A program made the position numbers and the translations under genes. Shown piece by piece: positions 10,660 through 21,392 of a stretch of 64,000 nucleotides of DNA. The stretch is from Artemisia argyi (lineage: Eukaryota; Streptophyta; Magnoliopsida; Asterales; Asteraceae): positions 102,802,523 to 102,866,522 of the forward strand of contig CM060708.1 in NCBI GenBank assembly GCA_030686995.1, given 5' to 3'. Position 1 is the stretch's first letter, and every line of letters starts with the position of its first letter. The notes beneath the pieces are model-generated. The model saw nothing but the letters and a program-made list of their open reading frames with translations. It did no database searches and had not been told where the DNA came from.

Positions 10660-12290
10660 ACTAACATCATTGGTCACTCTTTTCTTTAATTCTATGTGTG
10701 ACTAAATATTACCAAATGCCACACGAATTAACAATTCATGTGACCATTGGATTAACATTAGTCACATAGAACACACATGTCTGCATTTTAAACAGCATAT
10801 GGTCACACTTATCAACACTTTTGGCCACTGTTTGCTTAATTGTATGTGACTAAATACCCAAAAAAAACATGGTTTGTGTGACTAAATATTACAAAAGGCC
10901 ACGCAAACATAAACTTCATGTGGCCATTGGATGATCAATAGTCACACAAAATACACACTTCTTCATTTTAAACAGCTTATGGTCACACTTATTAACGCTT
11001 TTGGCCACTGTTTGCTTAATTGTATGTGATTAAATACCCAAAAGAAACATGCTTTATGTGACTAAATATTACAAAAGGCCACACAAACATAAACTTCATG
11101 TGGCCATTGGATGATCAATAGTCACACAAAATACACATTTCTTCACTTTAAACAGCATATGGTCACACTTATTCACACTTCTGGCCACTGTTTGCTTAAT
11201 GGTATGTGACTAAATACCCAAAACAAAATGCTTTGTGTGACTAAATATTCCAAAAGGCCACGCAAACATAAACTTCATGTGGCCATTGGATGATCAATAG
11301 TCACACAAAATACACATTTCTTCACTTTAAACAGCATATGGTCACACTTATTCACACTTTTGGCCACTGTTTGCTTAATTGTATGTGACTAAATACCCAA
11401 AAAAAACATGGTTTGTGTGACTAAATATTACAAAAGGCCACGCAAACATAAACTTCATGTGGCCATTGGATGATCAATAGTCACACAAAATACACACTTC
11501 TTCATTTTAAACAGCTGATGGTCACACTTATTAACGCTTTTGGCCACTGTTTGCTTAATTGTATGTGATTAAATACCCAAAAGAAACATGCTTTATGTGA
11601 CTAAATATTACAAAAGGCCACACAAACATAAACTTCATGTGGCCATTGGATGATCAATAGTCACACAAAATACACATTTCTTCACTTTAAACAGCATATG
11701 GTCACACTTATTCACACTTTTGGCCACTGTTTGCTTAATGGTATGTGACTAAATACCCAAAACAAAATGCTTTGTGTGACTAAATATTCCAAAAGGCCAC
11801 GCAAATATAAACTTCATGTGGCCATTGGATGATCAATAGTCACACAAAATACACATTTCTTCACTTTAAACAGCATATGGTCACACTTATTCACACTTTT
11901 GGCCACTGTTTGCTTAATGGTATGTGACTAAATACCCAAAACAAACATGCTTTATGTGACTAAATATTACAAAAGGCCACGCAAACATAAACTTAATGTG
12001 GCCATTGGATGATCAATAGTCACACAAAATACACATTTCTTCACTTTAAACAGCATATGGTCACACTTATTCACACTTTTGGCCACTATGTGTTAAATTT
12101 TATGTGACTAACTCCAAAAAAATAACACCCATTGTGTGACTAAATCATCACAAACGTCACATTTATTCTATATTCATGTGGCCATTGGATTATCAATAGT
12201 CACACAAAATACACATTTACTTGAATATATCATCTCAAATGTCACATATATTATATATTTATGTGGCCAAAGGACGAACAATAGTCACTC
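10660..12290. repeat. Nine 180-bp subterminal tandem repeats of the CACTA element
   Basis: The landmark CCATTGGAT(G/T)ATCAATAG recurs near 10744, 10924, 11104, 11283, 11463, 11643, 11822, 12002 and 12182, a spacing of 179-180 bp. Each unit holds direct and inverted copies of GTGTGAC/GTCACAC and TGGCCA, which are typical of subterminal transposase-binding clusters. Inner units are closest to one another, alternating between two subtypes (for example 10924 like 11463, and 11104 like 11643), which suggests duplication of a multi-unit block. The outermost units are more diverged. No gene is in this stretch. Confidence 0.9.
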
Positions 12291-12534
12291 TAAAAAAACA
12301 TTCGTGTGACTATAAGGTGTTTACGGTCATTGATAATGACTAATCCAACAAAACTTGTGCCTAATTTGTCACACATATTCGGGGTTTTGGTCACTCTTTT
12401 TCGATGGAAAAGGCCACAAACTCAACAATGTGACCATATGCCACCTACGGTGGCGGGACCTTTTGTCACACATGACGAAAAAAACGTGCGTGACTATATG
12501 CATATCGTCACACATTTTTGGCGTGCCCAACAGA

Positions 12535-12550
12535 ACTTTTTGTACCAGTG
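12535..12550 (-). repeat. CACTA terminal inverted repeat, right end
   Basis: Read on the minus strand the end is CACTGGTACAAAAAAG. It separates GTCACAC-rich subterminal sequence from the lysine-rich coding sequence of the Ulp1-like gene at the exact base. The flanking three bases CAT should be the target duplication. Confidence 0.8.
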
Positions 12551-15500
12551 CATCAACACCTATTACAAAGAAAGGTAAAAGAAAACTTGATGAAACTGAC
12601 TCGCCATCAACGAGGACTAGGGGTGCAGAGCAAAAGAAGTTAGAGGAAGCTTATAAAAAGATGAAGGCGGATGGAAAAAGGAAAGTTGATTTGGGTAAAG
12701 AAGCCGATAAGGAATATAAAAAGAAGAAGGCGGCTAGAAAAAAGAATGTTAATGAGAGTAAAGAAGCTGATAAGGAATATAAAAAGAAGAAGGCGGATAG
12801 AAAAAGGAAAGTTGATGAGAGTAAAGAAGCTGATAATGAGAATATACAAGTTTCAGAGGAGGAAGAGCAAAACAGGGAAAGAGAAGAGCCAATGGATGAA
12901 GAGCCAATTGAAGTTATCATCCCAGATAAAAAGCTAAAGAAAATGGCAAAATTGAACAAAACATTGAGGGCAAGGGCAACTTCAGTTGCACTATTTGAAG
13001 CAATGAGGAATTTGACTCCAGAAAGGAAAACAATGATAAGACAGATGGGGTTCGGGGAACTGATAGATTTTCCAATTGGGGAAATACCTACAAAATTATC
13101 ATTCTTTGTGGTAAACTCACTTGACACAAAAACTATGAGTTTAACGCTTCCGACTGGAGAAATCCCCATTTTACCTGAAACTGTGCAGATAGTTTTTGGA
13201 ATACCAATGGGGGAAAGACCACTTGAAAGGCAAGAAGGAGACAGAGAGAATGATGACCCATTCTTAGCAGAATGGAGATCACAGTTCCCCGAAAATGTAA
13301 AAAAGGTCACAATAGGAGCTTTAAAACAAGTGATTATTGAAACATCAAACACAGATTACATGTTCAAGATGAATTTTTTGATTTTGTTTACAAACACAAT
13401 GGGATGCTGTGATAATAGTTCAGTCGTGAAATACACTATCTTAATGAATGTTTTAGAAAATGACAATGTCAAAGAAATTGACTGGTGCACTTACATCTGG
13501 GAATGCACAAGATATTCAAAGGTTGATTGGAGTAAAGTCTGCAAAAATAATGATGTTGTGTATTATGGCCCCATAAAGTTAGTAATGGTAATTTCTGAAT
13601 TTCTTTATCATCAGTTTAATATCACAAGTGATACTTTATGTATTTATATCCTACATGTTTTATGAAACAGCTGATGTATCTGCATTACACAAAGTTTGCT
13701 AGTATGGAGTTGAGGCGTAAACTTCCGGCCTTCAGAAGCTGGAACTCAACTCTCATGAAAAAAAGAGAGACACTTGAAATGTGTCGAAACTTTGTACATG
13801 TGGAGGTGATTGGAGAAATGAATGAAGAAGAACAGAGTATGCAAAAGGAGGTAAGATATGCAACTTAGAATATTTATAAATAAAAATCACTTGTGATAAC
13901 CCAAAAGCTTTATATAAAATAACAAGTGATATTTGGTTACTAATATTTGTCTTTTATAAATTATATTACAGGAACTATATCAGATGTTAAAAGAGAAAAT
14001 CGATAACATTATGAGTGACAAAGAATTGTTGGAACAAACAATCGATGAAAATCTGAAAATCTGAAAACATGATGACACGCTGAAGCACTTAAAAGAGACA
14101 ATGTGGTACATCTTCAAACAACCAGCCGATCATTTTCGAGGGCTAAACTTTCAATCAAGCTCTCGATCAACACCCACCACCATAAGTGCTCCTGACACAG
14201 ATGACAATGATGACGACGGTGATTCATTCCACGTTGTGTTTCAACATTACAATCAAAATGAAGAACAAGTAGATGAAAACGATGAATCTGCAGTAGTTGA
14301 TGAAACTGCAAAAAATAATGTTGTCAATGTTAATGTATCAGCTTCAGTCCGAAATCAAGATGTAATGGATGCAAGTGATGAAGAAAATGAAGAAAAAAAC
14401 ATTGATGAAGATGATGCTGGAAACCAAGGAGATGGAGAAAGTGGTCAGCAACAAGGAAAGGACGATGAAGTCGATAATGGAAACCAAGGAGCTGGAGAAA
14501 GTGGTCAGCAACATGGGAGTGGGAAAAATGAAGATGCTGGAAATGACAATGAAGAAGGCAACAGAAGGTAAAGTTAATAAGATCTGTTTAATAAATTGCA
14601 GAAAGTTATTTATACTGCAATATCACAGGTGATATTACATTAAAAAGTATAGAAAGATATTTATAATAAACTTATCACAAGTGATATTGCATTGAAAAAT
14701 ATAAAAGAATGAAATTTATCACAAGTGATATTGCCTTGATGTTGTAGAAAGTTATTTATCACAAGTGATATTACATTAAAAAAGTATAGAAAGATATTTA
14801 TAATAAACTTATCACAAGTGATATTGCCTTGATGCTGTAGAAAGTTATTTATCACAAGTGATATTACATTAAAAAGTATAGAAAGATATTTATAATAAAC
14901 TTATCACAAGTGATATTGCATTGAATTATAGAAAATAATTTGTTTATTTAAAAAAAAAATGCCTTTATGCAGTAGAAAGTTATTTATCACAGGTGATATT
15001 ACATTAAAAAGTGTAGAAAGTTATTTATATTGAACTTATCACAAGTGATATTGCATTGAATTATAGAAAATTATTTGTTTGTTTTTTAATTGTGCAATAA
15101 TATAAAATTTATGACAGTGAAAAGAAAGATGATAATGAAGGCGATGGAACTAAAGAGGCAACAAATCAAAAAAATCAAGAAGAAGAAGCTGATGACCTCA
15201 CTAATTCACAAATGCTCAAGGCAGTCGAGGAATGTGAGAAAAAAAAAGAAGAAGCTGATGACCTCACTGATTCACAATGCCTCAAGGCACTCGAGGAAAG
15301 TGAGAAAAAACAAAAAGAATACCAAATGTACTTAAAGATGTTGGAAGATTGTGACAAAGAAGTGGAAAAGAGAATGAAAGAAAGAGAAGCAAAAGAAGAA
15401 CAAGAAAGACAAGCTAAAGCAGAACAAGAAAAAAAAACAGAAAAAACGAGGCCATCTACACAGAGCCCTAGCGTTCCTTTCATTCCAGGCTCTCAACCAA

Positions 15501-16990
15501 CGTTTGATCTTGGTTTTGATTTTGGTAGCCCAGAAGTGCAGTCAAAAGCATTCAAGCAAAAACAATCAGATGATGAGGGAACAAGAAAAAAAGATGCAAA
15601 AAAGAAAAACAAAGCCATCTGTCTACATACAATCCCCATATATAAAAAACAAGGTGAAGGTAAAAGATAAGCTGACAGATGATGAAAAGCTGCTTGGAGG
15701 AAGCATCTTTTCAATGCAAGGAAATGAAGCGTAAGTTTAACTTTTAATATAATTTTTTTTATTTAAATATAACAAGTGATATGACACAACTGAATATATG
15801 TTGTTCCTTATACTCATGGTTATGAATTCTAATATAGGATGTTGTTTCTTATACAGAGAAACGGTTTTCAGTGACAAAGATGGAAATATGTTGATGAGAA
15901 TGAGCATACAGTCGCTAGCACCAGGTTTAGAAGTTGAAACTCCGGTGATCGACACATTTGCTTCGATCCTTAACTACGAGGAACGTTTCTCAACAAAGAC
16001 TCTCAAACGTCACTATTTTCACACAGGAATGATGGTATGAACATTTAATACCCACTTATAATAATATAATAAAGATACATTTCTGTCTTGATTCATTAAT
16101 TTTTTTTAATTAACAGTTGCCAGGGCTATTGGAAGTCAAGAACACGAAGAAAGAAGAAAAAGACAAGCTGGTATTTAAAAAATATCAAATGTTTCACAGT
16201 CTTGTGAAGCTTCAAATGAAAGAAGATTTGCAGAAGATGCAAATGGAGGACGTTGATCTGGTATATCACTTGTGATATGATTAATTTATTCTATTAAATT
16301 TTCAATATTTACATATTTTTTTTTCTTTTTTTTTCAGGCGTTCTTGCCAATAATATCAAGTGACCATTACTATCTCATAGTTTTCAACATTCAAAAGGGA
16401 AGCGCTGTTATCATTGACAACAACGAATCAGATGCAACATATGATGGCAAATACAAAGACAACTTTGAGTTAGTGGTAAGAACAACATTACATAACAAGT
16501 GATAAAAAAATGCATAGTCTCTAATTGTGCTTTTCTTTTAACTACTTTTTTTCCTTTTCAGAAAAGTGTTTTCCTAATGCACCTAATGACTTATGGAAGT
16601 ACCAGAGAAGATGTCATGATCAAAGAATTCAAACCTAAAATAATGAAAATGAAATGGAGAACTAAAGAAGAGAAAACAGACTGTAGACTTTACATGATGG
16701 TGCATATAGAGAGCTATGAGGGAGAGACAGCTGCAACAAAATGGAAAACGGGACTGCTTGAGGAAAAACAAAAAGGACATAGAGAGCAGATAGATAACTT
16801 AAGGTCAAAGTATGCAGCAAAGATTATTCTTCATCAAGAAAATGAAGACGACATAAAAAAGAAGATGACAGAATATGCATACCAGTTTGCTGCACAATTT
16901 TCGGATGAAGAAACAATGAAGAAGGTCATCAACAAAGCAGTTACCAAAAAGAAGAAAGAACTAAAGAAAGCAGGACCAAGTAGATGTTGA
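12551..16990 (+). pseudogene. Ulp1-like C48 cysteine protease gene of a MULE, 5' end removed by the CACTA insertion
   Basis: Ulp1-type proteases cleave SUMO-like conjugates; transposon versions have an unknown substrate. Visible exons: 12551-13587, 13671-13850, 13972-14567, 15118-15730, 15857-16034, 16117-16260, 16338-16475 and 16562-16990. The N-terminal part has three copies of a basic unit containing KEADKEYKKKKA (12700-12840). A mobile-element domain follows (MGFGELIDFPIGEIP, IVFGIPMGERPL), then an acidic linker with GNQG(D/A)GESGQQ repeats. The catalytic region shows SDHYYLIVF (His) and VIIDNN (Asp), then KTDCRLYMM (Cys), where the usual glycine after Cys is Arg and I see no clear oxyanion Gln. 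A TGA at 14062-14064 and a frameshift within the A-rich 15580-15615 break the frame. There is no start codon in the window: the frame runs in from the CACTA end. Confidence 0.8.
14590..15075 (+). repeat. Intron array built on the ATCACAAGTGAT motif
   Basis: The intron between 14567 and 15118 consists largely of alternating units, GTAGAAAGTTATTTATCACA and AAAGATATTTATAATAAAC, each leading into GTGATATT. There are about nine motif copies at irregular 40-90 bp steps. Confidence 0.8.
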
Positions 16991-18141
16991 TTTGTCTTTT
17001 TATTTAATTTAAAAATAATATGCTAATTTGTCTTTGTTTAGAAGGTTGGCCAGATTCTTTTAGTACTGCCGCACCAGGCAAATGTTACGGACAGTGTCCG
17101 AATTCCCTGAAACACATTGCCTGGTACCAGATGTTGTACTCTTTTGTTGACTGGCCAGTCATTTATGGTTTCTAAAAACAATGAACATGGTTTAACTAAG
17201 TTTAGGAATAGATTAAGCAAGGATGTTGTGGTACTGCTGGACCACGCAATGTTATGTGTTTGGGGCAATCTAAGAAGGATGGTGCTCTATTAGATCTCGA
17301 ACAACATTTTCCTGGTGCCAGAATTTGTACCTCCTTTTGTTGTCCGGCTTACTCGTTATGATGTATGAATATTAATATGAACTTATCTTATATGAATGAA
17401 AGCGTACTATTCGAATTCAATAATTTATAACCTGTGATGTGACTCATATGCAGAATATTGCTTTGTTCTTCTTTGAAATGAATATAAGCAACCAAAACTT
17501 GTATAATTTTGTTCATCTCAATTGTTTATCACAAGTGATATTAGTCAAACATAAAATATTATATAGAATATCACAAGTGATAAAATTATTTAAAAACATC
17601 CAAAAACAAAACAACTGATAAAATTATTAAAAAAATCCAAAAAGAATAAAAAATCAATTAATAAAATTATTGGTTCATCACAACTAATTAAAATTGTATG
17701 ATTTTGTTCATCTTATTGGTTTATCACAAGTGATATTAATCATAGAATTAATCTAAATCTTATTTTACTTACACAACAGATAAAAATCACGAGTGATATA
17801 AGTTAAATATAAAATATTATATAGAATATCACAACTGATAAAATTATTAAAAGAATTCAAAAAGAATACAAAATCAATCAATAAAATTATTGGTTCATTT
17901 TGTTCATCTTATTGGTTTATCACAAGGGCTATTAATCATATAATTAATCTAAAACTTATTTTACTGACACAATAGATAAAAATCACAAGTGATATTAGTC
18001 ATATATAAAATATCAAATAACAATTGATAAAATTACTAAAAAATATCACAAGTGATAAAATTATTCATGCTAAAAGTAAATATCACAAGTGATAAAAAAA
18101 TTCCAAACTATAGAGCTTAATTTTTCAGCTATTAATCACAG
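16991..18141. other. Space between the convergent MULE genes
   Basis: 3' flanks of the Ulp1-like and FAR1-type genes. It holds two diverged copies of a hairpin-bearing unit (17045-17345) and then AT-rich sequence with ATCACAAGTGAT copies in near-tandem blocks (17500-18100). It ends in a run of about 22 A at 18152-18174. No gene is seen. Confidence 0.6.
17045..17345. repeat. Two diverged copies of a hairpin-bearing unit
   Basis: Copy one (about 17059-17150) and copy two (about 17230-17343) share TACTGC(C/T)G, ACCA(G/C)GCAA(A)TGTTA, CCTGGT(A/G)CCAGA and CTTTTGTTG in the same order. In copy one ACCAGGCAAATG pairs with the reverse complement of CATTGCCTGGT, giving a stem. Confidence 0.6.
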
Positions 18142-21100
18142 TTAATAATAATAAAAAAAAAAAAAAAAAAAAAAACTCATACTTCGACAGGAACACCGCC
18201 GCCGCCTCCGGCAGCACCGCCATACAAAGCAGCAACTTTTTTCCTTGTTTGGGCAAGTGCATCTATTATGATCAGAAAACCCACAAATACCACAACTAGC
18301 AGTTTTTCGCTTCTTGTTTTCTTCAAAAGACCGCTCTCTTCCACCCTTGATACGGTGCTTATCAACCTTCTTCTTATCACCCTTCGTGTTTGTCCTTGTT
18401 GGATTCTTAACCTTAATCTTCTTAGGCTTCTGGAACCCCATAAATTCTTGAACAGAATCAGAAACTTTGGTACGTGGGAGACTTGGAATATCAGCTTCAA
18501 ATTCTGACTTCAACGCTTTAAGCTTATCTACAAAACCACTCAACCTAGCCTCATCTTTCCGCAAAATATGACAACAATCATCAACTAAAGAAGTAGCCTG
18601 AACAACAAGATTAGCAACATTTTCATTCTTCTCACCATAACGGTTTTTCTTCCTTCATAAACCAGGTGGTATGAGATCCCTTGTCCAACGCCTCAACAAA
18701 TATTGATTAGGAATTTTTTGAACATTGCAATTTTTAAAGACACAAAAAACATGTCGACACAAAATTCCACAACGAACAAATAACTGGCAACAACACACGA
18801 TAGAATCATCACTTCTGTTATGCAACACCTTCATTAAACAAAAAAGGGAACAAAATATTATAACCTGTGATATGTTTGAAAAATGTTCTGAAATATGGAA
18901 AATATTTGAAAAGTCATGTACCTTATACTCTCTTGAAGCTTTTTCATATAGATTAATTTCTTCCACATCATCATCTAAATCTTCTGGTTTATTAATCTCA
19001 TCGGGATCTGGCATAGAAGCTGGTATTACAATTTCCTCTTTAATAACACAAATGTCACATCCCTCACCTGAACTTTTTGTCTTAATTGAACATAACCATG
19101 ACCCTGCACTAATTTCCTTTTGGACACGCACAAACAGAGAACGAATGTATACCCTTGCTGCATGAACTTCAATAGCTAATGGATTCAACAACGTAGGAAA
19201 GGAATCAATCGACTGATGATCCAATCTTTCTTGTTTGTATCTCTGTTTTTCCATTGCAGAGTCATAACAAATCATGAACTTAACAAGTGTCGCACCAGGG
19301 CTTGTGAAATGTGAGAAGAAAGAATTCTCACTCTCTGACCTAGAAGTAGTTCTCATTAACCCACAAAGTGGCGAATCAATAAAAAAAAGCAGGAATCCAT
19401 GATGATCTAATCCTATACATCTTTGACAACCACTTATGATTAACAAGACCAAACTCCTCCATTAACTTATTCCATTTATCCTCAAACTCTTCCGGCCCGA
19501 TATACATATTCCAAACTATCTTATTGAATTTACTTTTAAAATCAGTATCATCATAGATTCTAGAAACAATCTGTAAAAAAAATAATGCATCAAATGATGC
19601 TTTCGGCATATATAACAAGTGATATAACATTTGAATAAAATGAATACCATAAGAGGAATATCATATATAATATCACAAGTGATATTACACTTGATTTGTA
19701 AAAAATATAACTTGTGATATTACAAATGTGTAATATCACAAGTGATATTACACATGGTTTGTACCAGATCAACAAAAATAAAATAAAAAACAAAATAAAT
19801 AAATAAATAAATAACAAACAGGAATAATATATCAAATGTGACTTAAACGAATACCTTTGCTGGAATCTTTTGCATGATATGCCACATGCAAAGCCTATGC
19901 TTAGAATTAGGAAGCTCAGCTTCAATTGCCCTTCGCATAGCTCCATCTTGATAAGTTACAATAATATTAGGAGCTTTTTTGAAGGCTTTTTTGAATGCTT
20001 GTAGTAACCAAACATAAGATTCTGTAGTCTCATTCTTAATAAGCCCAGAACCAACAGTAACAGATTTCCTATGGTTGTCTATCGCAGTGAAAGGAACAAA
20101 AACCAACTTATATCTGACAAAATATAAAAAAATATCTCAGGTCATGTTTTTTGGGTAAAGGGGAGTCATCCTGCACCCGGTAAAATAATCTCAGGTCATG
20201 TTAAAGGTTAAAAATATAAAAAACAATGAAATATCTCAAGTGATTTTAAAGGTTAAAAAGCATACTTGTTTGTTCTGTATGTGGCATCAAAAGAGACAAT
20301 ATCACCAAACTCCCTATAATTGCACTTTGCAACTTTGTCAGCCCAAAACAAACCACACAACTCCGCATTCTCAACCAGATAATCAAAAGAAAAGTCTGGA
20401 GTATACTTTTGCCTATTTTCCATACGATTAATAAGCATCTGAGCATCACTATCTTCTATAAAACAGTTTATGTCACGCACATAGTTCTTAAACTCAACTT
20501 CACTACCATGAACGAGTGAGGCAGACCCTTTCAAACCAGTATACAAATTATGTGCTTTAACAGGTCCAAGGTTTACATTTGCAGCTCTAACAATAAACAT
20601 CTGCTTAACATAAGTTAACTGCTTCTCACTCTTTGACAAATGCTTATACTCAACCCGATCAAGTTCATGATTGTGTATAGGATCAAACTTCGAAAGCTCA
20701 AACTTAGTCGTACCAGGAACCATATCAAACACAACATGTGCTTTGTAACCAATAATTCTAATGTTCGAAGTCCTAAATTTTTTGTTACCTTTCTTAGAAT
20801 CTAGAGTGTTCAAAAATATTTGCTTCGTACAACCTTCCCTATTGCACACTATGTACTTTTGTTTCACATAACCACCCCTCAATCTTTTCTGATTAGAAAG
20901 CCTAATACCAAAACCGGCCTCAAAAGCATATTTCCTATACATACTAACACAAGAATCAACAGAATCAAACTGAGTACCCAACACAGGCAAAACACTAACA
21001 GAAACTTTAGGAACCCAATAAAGCGATCCACCAGGAGTATCAATAAAATAATGATGAGCAAATGAATTAGGAGTTTTCGGACATTTAGAAGCTGGAAGTA

Positions 21101-21392
21101 AGAAACAGAAAAACAGTAACCAACTTATAACAACTAATATACAAATAAAATCATTTTATCACAAGTGATATACCACATTTGATACAAAAACACATATAAA
21201 TTTCTTCAAAAAACAATAAAAAATGATGCAGAACATAAGACATGACATATATCACAAGTAATATTTGTAAAAAGAAAAAATCAATCAACTACAATGAATT
21301 ACAAAAAAAATAAACTTACAACTAGCAACTTGATCACCATTAGAGACAGGAACAACATCAGCAAAAGATGATACAAAATTAACCAATCCATC
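18142..21392 (-). pseudogene. FAR1/MURA-type MULE transposase, exons 2-5 and the 3' part of exon 1
   Basis: This is a DDE transposase of the FAR1-related group. Minus-strand exons: 21392-21321 (rest of exon 1), 21091-20266, 20113-19855, 19570-18922 and 18828 to about 18142-18180. The FAR1 zinc-finger region runs from VDSCVSMYRKYAFEAGFG through YIVCNREGCTKQIF to DPIHNHELD. The transposase core has FDATYRTNK (first Asp), VTYQDGAMRRAI (second Asp), HRLCMWHI, and RSESENSFF (Glu). A SWIM-type finger with CCCQLF then GILCRHVF precedes a lysine-rich tail and the zinc-knuckle-like CGICGFSDHNRCTC. Exon 1 begins at 41718, across the gypsy insertion. Breaks: a frame change at the eight-T (minus) run at 19380-19387, a TGA at 18655-18657 in the middle of the last exon with open frame continuing beyond it, and an uncertain C-terminus. 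Confidence 0.85.

Larger units (their letters stand above)
1..12550. mobile_element. CACTA (En/Spm-type) DNA transposon, right part; left end lies outside the window
   Basis: The right terminus is seen directly: on the minus strand, reading in from 12550, the sequence begins CACTGGTACAAAAAAG, a standard CACTA-superfamily terminal inverted repeat. Inside it lie nine 180-bp subterminal repeats rich in GTCACAC and TGGCCA words, then a Transposase_24 (TNPA-like) gene, and at the far left a tnp2 transposase on the opposite strand. Both protein types are the normal pair of plant CACTA elements. I find no matching left terminus between 1 and 7600, so I infer that one element continues past position 1. 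The expected 3-bp target duplication on the right is CAT (12551-12553). It is also possible that the tnp2 remnant belongs to a second, older CACTA copy. Confidence 0.55.
13621..21262. repeat. Dispersed 12-bp palindromic motif ATCACAAGTGAT, about 19 exact copies
   Basis: Exact copies (either strand) begin at 13621, 13886, 14674, 14718, 14758, 14811, 14851, 14902, 15038, 16265, 17528, 17570, 17723, 17982, 18044, 18082, 19672, 19734 and 21158. About a dozen near copies include 14622, 14986, 17786, 17830, 19614, 19707 and 21251. The commonest extended form is TATCACAAGTGATATTA. All are in introns or the intergenic space of the MULE, none in an exon that I could define. Confidence 0.9.

Noticed and set aside
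12355..12550. N-terminal extension of the Ulp1-like protein
   Set aside because: The open frame before 12551 lies in the CACTA terminus and is open by chance; the true 5' part was displaced by the insertion.
12640..13352. Minus-strand open frames of 69 and 233 aa
   Set aside because: Antisense of the lysine-rich Ulp1-like coding exon; composition (Phe/Ser/Leu-rich) is that of a shadow frame.
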